Below, piece after piece: positions 32,773-39,676 of a stretch of DNA of 39,883 nt. The position numbers and the translations under genes are program-made. The notes beneath the pieces were generated by a model. The model worked only from the letters and a program-made list of their open reading frames with translations, did no database searches and had not been told where the DNA came from. Source of the stretch: Minisyncoccota bacterium (GTDB lineage Bacteria > Patescibacteriota > Minisyncoccia > Phycocordibacterales > CAIZLB01); assembly GCA_018062305.1 (NCBI GenBank), contig JAGOSK010000001.1, positions 108,826-148,708 of the forward strand, read 5' to 3'. The stretch's first letter is position 1; each line of letters opens with the position of its first letter.

Positions 32773-33558
32773 TTATCTAGCAAAATTTGAGATTCTTACT
32801 TTTCTATATATTCGTAAGATGGAAAAACCATAACTTAATATGACAAGTGCACTAGTCCATTGTATTGCAGTGAGTCCTAATAGAATTGGATAGACTGGCT
32901 TGATGAATTCTACAAAGAATCTGAATAAAAAATAGCCCACAATGAATAATCTGAAATATAGTCCAGAACCTAAGGGAAAGGTTTGTATCTTTTTTCTTTT
33001 ATATAATTCAATCAAGATCCAAAGAACTAATACGATGAGTATTTCATACAATGAAGTAGGATGTCGAGGTGTGCCGTCTCCTTGATTGAAGGCCCATGGA
33101 AGAGAAGACACAATTCCGACTGTATGATCTCTAACCCCAAGCATGAAACAACCGAATCTGCCTACTATAATTCCAAGTGCTATTGGTCCAACCATAATGT
33201 CGCCTGTCGATTCTTTTATTTTTAATAATTTTTTAAGCATTTCGACACCAAGGATTCCACCTGCTATGCCCCCAGCAACTGTTTTGACTGAGAAATAAAA
33301 GAATAGTGAAGGCGGATTAAAAAAGAGTGAGGGATACTCAAGCGAAGCGATGAGCCGAGAACCTATAAGTGCTCCTAAGGCCGCACCAATCAAGATCAAT
33401 ATTCTTCGTAAAGATGCATCTATTCTTGTATCGGATATTTTCTGTTCCTTTGAGCTTTTATTGTAGAGATAGGTGTAATATATGCCACCAATCAAAAGTG
33501 ATAAAGTGTCAGTAAATAGATGAAAATATTCGGGTGCATATCCTGGATGCCATATCAT
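32773..33558 (-). CDS. Prolipoprotein diacylglyceryl transferase (Lgt)-like membrane protein
   Basis: A 261-aa polytopic protein with the Lgt layout: GSR at 66-68, AGGIAGGILGVE at 95-106, GRFGCFMLG at 133-141, RHPTSLYE at 165-172 and RFFVEFIKPV further on. Lgt moves diacylglycerol from phosphatidylglycerol to the lipobox cysteine of prolipoproteins. Here the HGG motif of classical Lgt reads AGG, so the conserved His is missing, and the GRIGN motif reads GRFGC. It may be a divergent Lgt or a related lipid transferase. It is the first gene of an operon with the radical SAM gene, under an extended -10 promoter placed for a leaderless mRNA. Confidence 0.82.
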   Translation of the reverse strand: MIWHPGYAPEYFHLFTDTLSLLIGGIYYTYLYNKSSKEQKISDTRIDASLRRILILIGAALGALIGSRLIASLEYPSLFFNPPSLFFYFSVKTVAGGIAGGILGVEMLKKLLKIKESTGDIMVGPIALGIIVGRFGCFMLGVRDHTVGIVSSLPWAFNQGDGTPRHPTSLYEILIVLVLWILIELYKRKKIQTFPLGSGLYFRLFIVGYFLFRFFVEFIKPVYPILLGLTAIQWTSALVILSYGFSILRIYRKVRISNFAR

Positions 33559-33564
33559 TTAATG

Positions 33565-33573
33565 ATTATAACA
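33565..33573 (-). promoter_or_regulatory. Extended -10 promoter of the Lgt-like/radical SAM operon
   Basis: On the minus strand TGTTATAAT is followed by CATTAA and then the ATG at 33558. The 6-base spacing would put the start of transcription at the start codon. Confidence 0.65.
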
Positions 33574-33664
33574 TCTATCAGTTTGGGTTTATTAAAACCG
33601 CCCTGTATGCTAGTATTTTTAGAAATAAAAGTAGATATTACACTTCCAGACTAAAACCCTAAAT

Positions 33665-35146
33665 ATGCCTAAAAAAACCTTCTATATCACCACCACACTC
33701 CCATATGTAAATGCAGAACCACACGTTGGTTTTGCTACTGAGCTTATCCGTGCGGATGTGATTGCTCGAGTCAAAAAACTACAAGGGTACGAAGTCTTTT
33801 TCAATACTGGTACTGATGAACACGGTCAAAAGCTTTTTGATGCCGCCCAAAAAGAAGAGAAGGAGGTACAAACTTACGTAGACGAATATGCTGAAACATT
33901 TCGAGGTTTAAAAGAGGTGTTGGGTATTTCAGACGACGTGCATTTTATCCGTACGACAGATGCATCACATATCGTAGCGGCACAATCTTTTTGGAAAATC
34001 TGTGACGCAAACGGTTTCATTTACAAAAAAGCATATCAATCAAAATACTGTGTAGGATGTGAACTTGAAAAAACTGATTCAGAGTTGGTGGACGGCGAGT
34101 GCCCGATTCATCCCGGAAAACCTGTGCAATTTGTCGATGAGGAAAATTACTTTTTCAAGATGAGTCAGTTCGGCGACAAGCTTCTCGCTTTGTATGCAAA
34201 AAATCCAAACTTCGTAGTACCAGATTTTCGTTTTAATGAAATCAAGGCTTTTGTAGAAAGAGGCTTGCAGGATTTTAGTATTTCACGTCTGAAGACAAAA
34301 ATGTCTTGGGGAATCCCAGTTCCAGGAGATGAAGATCATGTAATGTATGTGTGGTTTGATGCTCTTGTAAATTATATTTCTACGCTTGGGTGGAATGGAG
34401 AAACAGTGGATGGTGAAAATAAGATCAAGGAAGATTCAAACTTTAATAAATTTTGGGTTGATGGCGCACCTGTTCAATATTGTGGCAAGGATAACCTTCG
34501 ACAGCAGACGGCTACATGGCAGGCGATGCTTATGGCTGCAGGACTTCCAAACACAAAGCAAGTAGTAGTGGAGGGATTTCTTACAGGCGAAGGTGGAATA
34601 AAAATGTCTAAGTCTATTGGTAATGTGGTAAATCCATATGATGTAGTCACAGAATACGGTACAGATGCCCTACGTTATTTTTGCGTAGCAGAGATAGCTT
34701 CTTTTGAAGATAGTCCTTTTACTATGGAGCGATTCAAGGATATGTATAATGCAAAACTTGCAAACGGCATCGGAAACCTCACAAACCGAGTAATGAAAAT
34801 GGCAGAGACATATTTGGTTGAGGAGGGCGATCAAGCTGTTATTCCTGAACAAAGTCTCAACGCGGAATATTTTGAACTTTACGATTCATATGATTTGGTC
34901 AAAGTTTCTGCGCATATTTGGAAACATGTTGAAGAAGCAAATTTGATTATCCAAAATGAACAGCCTTTTAAACTTGTGAAGACTGACGAAACTAAGGGTA
35001 AGGAAATTATAAAAGACTTGGTAGTACGACTGTATACTATTGCGGAAATGCTCGCACCCATTATCTCAATAACATCAGAAAAAATAAAAGCTGCAGTTAA
35101 GGCAAACAAAATGCCAGAAGAAGCTTTGTTTTTGAGAAGGGATTAA
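33665..35146 (+). CDS. metG: Methionyl-tRNA synthetase
   Basis: The 493-aa class I enzyme charges initiator and elongator tRNA-Met. The N-terminus reads TTLPYVNAEPHVGFATEL, so the HIGH motif is HVGF (20-23), with Phe in place of the second His. FNTGTDEHGQK, a single zinc knuckle (CVGCE...CPIH), and GIKMSKSIGNVV with KMSKS at about 313-317 are all present. The helical anticodon domain is there, but the C-terminal EMAP-like tRNA-binding domain is absent, giving a minimal enzyme. Confidence 0.96.
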   Translation: MPKKTFYITTTLPYVNAEPHVGFATELIRADVIARVKKLQGYEVFFNTGTDEHGQKLFDAAQKEEKEVQTYVDEYAETFRGLKEVLGISDDVHFIRTTDASHIVAAQSFWKICDANGFIYKKAYQSKYCVGCELEKTDSELVDGECPIHPGKPVQFVDEENYFFKMSQFGDKLLALYAKNPNFVVPDFRFNEIKAFVERGLQDFSISRLKTKMSWGIPVPGDEDHVMYVWFDALVNYISTLGWNGETVDGENKIKEDSNFNKFWVDGAPVQYCGKDNLRQQTATWQAMLMAAGLPNTKQVVVEGFLTGEGGIKMSKSIGNVVNPYDVVTEYGTDALRYFCVAEIASFEDSPFTMERFKDMYNAKLANGIGNLTNRVMKMAETYLVEEGDQAVIPEQSLNAEYFELYDSYDLVKVSAHIWKHVEEANLIIQNEQPFKLVKTDETKGKEIIKDLVVRLYTIAEMLAPIISITSEKIKAAVKANKMPEEALFLRRD

Positions 35147-35203
35147 TTTCATAAAACAGTACCATTTTATACCCTTATAAATAAGGATATAAGGTCGATT
35201 TCG

Positions 35204-35231
35204 ACAAATTGCTCTTTTGAGAGCAATTTGT
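35204..35231 (+). terminator. Hairpin after metG, probable terminator
   Basis: Perfect 12-bp stem ACAAATTGCTCT / AGAGCAATTTGT with a TTTG loop, 57 bases after the metG stop. The T tract is delayed (TTATATAGCATTTTT), so termination may be weak. Confidence 0.55.
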
Positions 35232-35251
35232 TATATAGCATTTTTGAAAAC

Positions 35252-35285
35252 AAAAAAGCACCCGTCCTGTGAAGGATAAGGTGCT
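35252..35285 (-). terminator. Terminator of the orphan gene at 35313 (minus strand)
   Basis: Read on the minus strand, AGCACC and GGTGCT form the base of a stem that continues with TCCT / AGGA, followed directly by TTTTTT. It lies 27 bases beyond the stop. Confidence 0.85.
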
Positions 35286-35312
35286 AGACTTCTTATATGT
35301 GAATGCTTGTTG

Positions 35313-35753
35313 TCACTTCGAGAAGTCGATGATGGAGGCGGGGATGCCTTCCGCTATCTGCTCATCGAGCATGGATACTACGAGTAACAGTTGCCCTTTT
35401 ACTTCAACTAATGTCGGGTAAAACGGTTTGCCGTGTTCAGCAGGGATTAACCAAATTGGGTGGTCTTTCTCAAGATGCAGGTGACCTTGAGTTTCATAGT
35501 CAAAAATAGTGAAGTGAGGGATATTCATTTTGTCTAGATATCCTCCAATACCATACTCGTACCCTTCAGCGTTGTAGCACTCTTTTCCGATATGTCCTTC
35601 CCTGTTGATGTAGCTCCAAGGGATCTGGTGTGAGCCCTCTTCACTGAAGCATTGTGGAAATGCCTCTTGAAGCTTTTCGTTATCTGAATTGTGGCAGATT
35701 GCTGCTTGGATGTGATACGGCAAGCGCATCAGTTCTGTGAAGTTAAGTTTCAT
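35313..35753 (-). CDS. Orphan hypothetical protein with its own terminator
   Basis: About 146 aa from ATG 35753 (KLNFTELMRLPYHIQAAICHNSDNEKL). The frame is open up to an ATG at 35849, but the extra 32 residues look less like protein, so the shorter form is preferred; this is not certain. The middle has YINREGHIGKECYNAEGYEYGIGGYLDKMNIPHFTIFDYE, and the C-terminal half looks like a beta-strand series (YPTLVEVKGQLLLVVSML). No known motif. As with the genes at 26150 and 28271 it is monocistronic, more G+C-rich than its surroundings and followed by a dedicated terminator. Confidence 0.6.
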   Translation of the reverse strand: MKLNFTELMRLPYHIQAAICHNSDNEKLQEAFPQCFSEEGSHQIPWSYINREGHIGKECYNAEGYEYGIGGYLDKMNIPHFTIFDYETQGHLHLEKDHPIWLIPAEHGKPFYPTLVEVKGQLLLVVSMLDEQIAEGIPASIIDFSK

Positions 35754-35862
35754 TTGAGACTGTTTTGGTTTTTGTGTGCTTCTGATTTTCCTCACATTGT
35801 GTGGAAGAACATCTGAAGGGAAGTATAGGGAAACATTGACGTATGTCATAAAATGTTGTGTT

Positions 35863-35903
35863 TAGCCACCTACAGTCAAATATTATTTGACTGTAGGTGG
35901 CTA
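35863..35903. repeat. Perfect 41-base palindrome overlapping the promoter of the toxin locus
   Basis: A 20-base arm (TAGCCACCTACAGTCAAATA) is followed by one central T and its exact reverse complement. It lies 7 bases before the TATAAT that drives the gene at 35925, covering the -35 zone, and also faces the minus-strand orphan gene. Its length and perfection suit an operator or a cruciform-forming site. Confidence 0.85.
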
Positions 35904-35910
35904 TTGAGTA

Positions 35911-35916
35911 TATAAT
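35911..35916 (+). promoter_or_regulatory. -10 element of the winged-helix/MazF locus
   Basis: Consensus TATAAT, 8 bases before the ATG at 35925, so the transcript would be leaderless or nearly so. The palindrome lies immediately upstream. Confidence 0.65.
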
Positions 35917-35924
35917 GGATATAC

Positions 35925-36767
35925 ATGCTTTACACTGAGAAAAAAAATATAGACGATTTAATAATCGAGATACTGTCAGAAAGTCCCAATATAACTGGTC
36001 CAACTCTTTTGGATTTGATAAAAGTGTATCGTGCAAACACTACAAAACAGGCTATGTATTATGCCCTAGAACACTTATTAAACTCCGAGGTGGTAGTCAA
36101 AGTAGGAATAGCCTATTCCATAAGTAACATTTGGAAATTGAAACTTCAGAATAATCTGATTAAAAATTCCTCTGATCTTCAAAGTATCTTGGCTCTACAT
36201 GAAGGAGAGTCTATTTCACTGAAATTTCCAAGTTTATTAACTGCAGATTTTTATTGGGCACACCTGTTTACAGAACTCACAGAGTGGATACCAGAAAAAC
36301 ACCCAATTTTCTTTTATTTAGCTCATGAATGGTTTTTAATAGGACGTGAGTCTGTAGAAAAAACTGTATTAGGAAATTTTGTAGATAAAAATAAAAAAGC
36401 ATATTACAGTATTTCTGGTAAAGACGCCTTAGATAAAGATTTCAAAAATATATACTCATCAAAAAACCTTTCAATTAATACTGATTCAGCAGAAATAGCC
36501 CCAGAATATGTATACATAAACGTATTTAAAGATATCTTGATAGAAGTATTTTTATCAAAAAAACTAGCGGAAGAAATAGATAGTTTTTATAAGAATCATC
36601 AAGTAACGTTTAGTAGACTGACTGATGGTGAAAAAGATAGTTTTATATGTATTATTTCTAAAAAACATCCTATAAGAATCAAAGTTTCTAAGAATACAAA
36701 AAAGACAACGGCGATAAAGAGAAAGTTATCTAAAGATTTTATGATTCCGAAAGAGTTTGTTCTTTAG
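35925..36767 (+). CDS. Winged-helix-like protein, candidate antitoxin/regulator
   Basis: A 280-aa protein whose first 70 residues look like a winged helix: DDLIIEILSESPNITGPTLLDLI, then ANTTKQAMYYALEHLLNSEVVVKV and a strand pair (GIAYSISNIWKL). The middle contains FYWAHLFTELTEWIPEKHPIFFYLAHEWFLIGRESVEKTVL, and the C-terminus is Lys-rich (KVSKNTKKTTAIKRKLSKDF). I recall similar proteins in Parcubacteria but know no named family. It precedes a MazF-like toxin gene by 44 bases and follows a perfect palindrome at its promoter, so an autoregulated antitoxin or repressor role is plausible but unproven. It is markedly AT-rich. Confidence 0.6.
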   Translation: MLYTEKKNIDDLIIEILSESPNITGPTLLDLIKVYRANTTKQAMYYALEHLLNSEVVVKVGIAYSISNIWKLKLQNNLIKNSSDLQSILALHEGESISLKFPSLLTADFYWAHLFTELTEWIPEKHPIFFYLAHEWFLIGRESVEKTVLGNFVDKNKKAYYSISGKDALDKDFKNIYSSKNLSINTDSAEIAPEYVYINVFKDILIEVFLSKKLAEEIDSFYKNHQVTFSRLTDGEKDSFICIISKKHPIRIKVSKNTKKTTAIKRKLSKDFMIPKEFVL

Positions 36768-36811
36768 AATATCTTTATCAAGAATTCATCCCATCTTTGT
36801 AAAATACACAG

Positions 36812-37225
36812 ATGGATAATCTTGATGATATATGCGATGTATACGACACTTGGAATAGTGAGAAGAAAATTCTTGCCTCCAAAGATGATAGAAAAGTATA
36901 TTTTCAAATCCGTGAGGTTTGGTGGTGTTCTATTGGACAAAATCTTGGTAATGAATCAAACGGTAAAGGTGAGTGTTTTATGAGGCCAGTTTTGATAATC
37001 AAAAAACTTAATATTGATACTTGCATCTGTATACCACTTACTACAAAACAGAAGCGGGGTAGTTGGTATTGTGAGATTATACTAAGAAATGAATCTAGAA
37101 TTGCATTATTAAACCAAATTAGAATGTTCCACGTAAGAAGATTTCAAAGGAGAATCGGGATAGTTTCTGAGTATGATTTAATCAAAGTAAAAGAAAAGCT
37201 CAGAGATTTACTCGAGCTTTTCTAA
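36812..37225 (+). CDS. PemK/MazF-family toxin-like protein
   Basis: A 137-aa protein with the MazF/PemK core: REVWWCSIGQNLGNES (residues 34-49), GKGECFMRPVLIIKKL, CICIPLTTKQKRGSWY, and a late helix-forming segment IALLNQIRMFHVRRFQRRIGIV. The RPVLII and IPLTT blocks are the usual beta-barrel strands with the catalytic Arg and Thr. MazF toxins are sequence-specific endoribonucleases. The N-terminal 30 residues extend beyond the classical core. No ordinary small antitoxin gene is adjacent; the only partner is the 280-aa winged-helix-like gene upstream. Confidence 0.85.
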   Translation: MDNLDDICDVYDTWNSEKKILASKDDRKVYFQIREVWWCSIGQNLGNESNGKGECFMRPVLIIKKLNIDTCICIPLTTKQKRGSWYCEIILRNESRIALLNQIRMFHVRRFQRRIGIVSEYDLIKVKEKLRDLLELF

Positions 37226-37277
37226 ATCATCACCTGAAATTAATCAGGATCGGTGGGTATTCCCAAAACATATGTAT

Positions 37278-37283
37278 TATAAT
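37278..37283 (+). promoter_or_regulatory. -10 element upstream of tatD
   Basis: Consensus TATAAT, 13 bases before the ATG at 37297, giving a leader of only a few bases. The upstream gap holds a short CCTGA / TCAGG hairpin near 37233-37248. Confidence 0.55.
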
Positions 37284-37296
37284 AAAGTGAAATAGA

Positions 37297-38274
37297 ATGT
37301 CAAATACGCAAACAACCATAATCAAATTTACCTACATCGACTGCCACGCACACGTAAACTTTCCTGTATACGATACTGACCGAGCTGAGGTTATTACTCG
37401 CGCTCATACAGAAGGCGTGGCTATGATAAACGTCGGCACAACACTTGATGCATCTCGAGATATTGTCGCACTCGCTGAACAATACGAGTCAGGGGTGTAT
37501 GCGATAGTGGGGATGCACCCACTTCATGTGAAGTATGAAAAAGCCGTGACCGACAGCAATGACAGTTCGACAATACCAAAAGAAGCGGAACAGGAGACTG
37601 TAGATCAAGTCGTTGCTGCGATGGATATTCCTCCACCTTCTTCCACTTCCACTCCTGCTCATTACTCTCACGACTACACCGAACACTTTGATGAAGTAGA
37701 ATTTGAGAAGCTTATATCTCACCCAAAAGTTGTTGGAGTAGGAGAGTGTGGCATTGATATCTTTCGGCTTTCACCAGAGCTCGACAATCCCACAGATCGC
37801 CTAGCTCTACTTGAACTTCAAGAAATAGTTTTTCGTAAACAAATACAGCTCGCAGTAAAATATGATAAACCGATTATGATTCATGCTCGCGAGTCATACA
37901 AGAAAATTTTAGAAATACTTGATGAGGAATTTATCACCCATGGTGCAAAATTACGGGGGAATGCACACTTCTTCGCTGGAACTGTCGAAGAGGCGCAGGC
38001 ATTCTTGGATAGGGGTTTTACTGTTTCGTTTACTGGGGTTATCACATTCGCAAAGCAGTACGAGGACTTGGTTAGATGTGTTCCACTCGAAAAGATGCTT
38101 TCTGAAACAGATTGCCCATTTGTAGCACCTGCACCACACCGAGGAAAACGCAATGAACCAGTCTTTGTGAAAGAGGTGGTCAAGAAAATAGCTGAGATAA
38201 AAGGATTAGCCTTAGAGACTGTAGAGAAGACTTTGCTCGAAAACGCCAAACGACAATTCAGAATCGAATTCTAG
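37297..38274 (+). CDS. tatD: TatD-family metal-dependent hydrolase
   Basis: A 325-aa TIM-barrel amidohydrolase related to TatD deoxyribonucleases. Metal-binding features include DCHAHVNF near residue 16, GMHPLHV, GVGECGIDIF with the bridging Glu, MIHARES, NAHFFAGTVEEA and SETDCPFVAP. The length exceeds the typical 255-265 aa because of an insertion (about residues 82-125, Ser/Thr/Pro- and acid-rich) between GMHPLHV and the EVEFEKLI helix. The nuclease or tRNA-hydrolase substrate cannot be told from sequence. Confidence 0.93.
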   Translation: MSNTQTTIIKFTYIDCHAHVNFPVYDTDRAEVITRAHTEGVAMINVGTTLDASRDIVALAEQYESGVYAIVGMHPLHVKYEKAVTDSNDSSTIPKEAEQETVDQVVAAMDIPPPSSTSTPAHYSHDYTEHFDEVEFEKLISHPKVVGVGECGIDIFRLSPELDNPTDRLALLELQEIVFRKQIQLAVKYDKPIMIHARESYKKILEILDEEFITHGAKLRGNAHFFAGTVEEAQAFLDRGFTVSFTGVITFAKQYEDLVRCVPLEKMLSETDCPFVAPAPHRGKRNEPVFVKEVVKKIAEIKGLALETVEKTLLENAKRQFRIEF

Positions 38275-38357
38275 TTTGAGGTCACGTCAATTAGTCTTTA
38301 TTTGAGCCATATTATGGTGATTTCTCTGCGGTAAGAGGGTTGCATATGCCTATTTCT

Positions 38358-38366
38358 TGTGATAAT
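38358..38366 (+). promoter_or_regulatory. Extended -10 element upstream of rpsF
   Basis: TGTGATAAT (TGn then GATAAT) ends 9 bases before the ATG at 38376. This supports that ATG over an upstream in-frame TTG at 38340, which would lie upstream of the promoter. Confidence 0.5.
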
Positions 38367-38375
38367 GTGTACGCC

Positions 38376-38891
38376 ATGTCAACAAAAACAGAACAACATG
38401 AGCGACAAGAGGGAATCCAAGTTTACGAACTAGGTTTTCATTTTGTTCCAACTCTTTCTGAAGACGAGGTAGTGGTTCAATTTTCACACCTAAAGTCTTT
38501 GATTGAAAAGAAAGGGGGTACGTTCATTTCTGAGGAGACACCTCAAATGACCAAACTCGCCTACGAGATTTCAAAGACTGTTAAGGCTACGAAAAAGCGA
38601 TATACTTCTGCATTTTTTGGATGGGTAAAGTTCTCAGTAAGTCCTGAGGAAATTGCACCAATCGAAAAGGAAGTAAAAGCATTTGAATCAATACTTCGAT
38701 ACATCATCATTACAACTGTACGAGAAAATACTCTCGTTGGTAGTAGAGAAGCTGTATCAGCGGCAACACTTGCTGCTTCAAAGAAAGGCGGATCAAAAGA
38801 AGCTAGTGCGGATGCTGAAGCAAGTGTAGAAACTACACCTGCAGAAGAACTTCCTGTCACTTCAGTAGAAGAAACTCCAATCGCGGAATAA
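38376..38891 (+). CDS. rpsF: 30S ribosomal protein S6, extended
   Basis: About 171 aa. The ferredoxin-like S6 core spans about residues 13-115: QVYELGFHFVPTLSEDEV, SLIEKKGGTFISEE, MTKLAYEISKTVKATKKRYTSAFFGWVKF, and AFESILRYIIIT. S6 pairs with S18 on the small-subunit platform. The C-terminal tail of about 50 residues is Ala/Ser/Glu-rich and probably disordered (SKEASADAEASVETTPAEEL). The gene order rpsF-ssb-rpsR is widely conserved. Two alternative starts exist: 38376 is preferred from the promoter position, and an ATG at 38400 is possible. Confidence 0.93.
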   Translation: MSTKTEQHERQEGIQVYELGFHFVPTLSEDEVVVQFSHLKSLIEKKGGTFISEETPQMTKLAYEISKTVKATKKRYTSAFFGWVKFSVSPEEIAPIEKEVKAFESILRYIIITTVRENTLVGSREAVSAATLAASKKGGSKEASADAEASVETTPAEELPVTSVEETPIAE

Positions 38892-39034
38892 TACTGCATA
38901 CAAGCAGGATGTATCTCGCAGATAGATTACAACTTCAGCACTATTGATTTATAAATTATTATAAAATCAGTTGTGCAAATCCTCACATTTCCTCGAGTTT
39001 AAAGAATTAGTTGATACGAGTGTTATGCCCCGAC

Positions 39035-39047
39035 ATAGGCGCACAAA
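39035..39047 (+). promoter_or_regulatory. Second copy of the 13-base element found upstream of ileS
   Basis: ATAGGCGCACAAA lies 64 bases before the ssb ATG, in the 220-base gap between rpsF and ssb. The rest of the gap is AT-rich, with an imperfect inverted repeat near 38944-38970 (TTGATTTATAA / TTATAAAATCAG) and no gene that I can see. Confidence 0.3.
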
Positions 39048-39096
39048 ACATCACAACTTTTAGACGAAAGTAAGTATTTGGATCAAGGTATATAAC

Positions 39097-39105
39097 TGAT
39101 ACAAT
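39097..39105 (+). promoter_or_regulatory. Extended -10 promoter giving leaderless ssb mRNA
   Basis: TGATACAAT ends 6 bases before the ssb ATG at 39112, so transcription would begin at the start codon. The same 9-mer is found at 7072. Confidence 0.65.
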
Positions 39106-39111
39106 ATACAT

Positions 39112-39606
39112 ATGTATCTAAACAAAGCATTAATTATCGGAAATTTGACAAGGGATCCAGAGTTGAAAGCTCTCCCTTCAGGTATACAAGTAGCAAGTCT
39201 TTCAGTAGCGACTAACCGAGTTTGGAAAGACCAAAACGGCGCGAAACAAGAAAGCACTGATTATCACAATGTAGTAGTATTCGGACGACAAGCAGAGACT
39301 GCAGCTCAGTACCTCAAAAAGGGGAGTTCAGTACTCGTCGAAGGACGAATGCAAACACGATCTTGGGATGGTCAGGATGGAAAGAAGCAGTATCGAACAG
39401 AAGTGGTAGCAGATCGAGTCCAGTTTGGAAACAGACCTGGAGACGGCGCTAGTAGTTCAGGTTCAAAACCATCATACGGTGGATCTGCTTCAGCAGGAGC
39501 TACATCATCATCAGCTAAGGCTTCAGCCAAAGCAGATGACGCAGACGGCTTCCCATCAGTAGACTACCCTGAAGAAGAAATCAACCCTGAAGACATTCCT
39601 TTCTAA
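39112..39606 (+). CDS. ssb: Single-stranded DNA-binding protein
   Basis: A 164-aa SSB. The N-terminal OB-fold (about residues 1-105) has NKALIIGNLTRDPELKALPSG, VASLSVATNRVW, DYHNVVVFGRQAETAAQYLKKGS and VEGRMQTRSWDGQDG. A Gly/Ser/Ala-rich linker follows, and the acidic tail ends INPEDIPF, the protein-interaction tip that recruits repair and replication partners, including RecO, which is encoded elsewhere in this window. It sits between rpsF and rpsR as in many bacteria. Confidence 0.97.
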   Translation: MYLNKALIIGNLTRDPELKALPSGIQVASLSVATNRVWKDQNGAKQESTDYHNVVVFGRQAETAAQYLKKGSSVLVEGRMQTRSWDGQDGKKQYRTEVVADRVQFGNRPGDGASSSGSKPSYGGSASAGATSSSAKASAKADDADGFPSVDYPEEEINPEDIPF

Positions 39607-39676
39607 TTTCTACAAATAAATTGAAAGAAGCATCGCGCTAAAAGGACGGTTGCGCGATGTGATTTCGCTAAATCAA

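Noticed and set aside
35753-35849. Longer N-terminus of the orphan protein at 35313
   Set aside because: The extra 32 residues are possible but look less like protein sequence; kept only as an alternative start.
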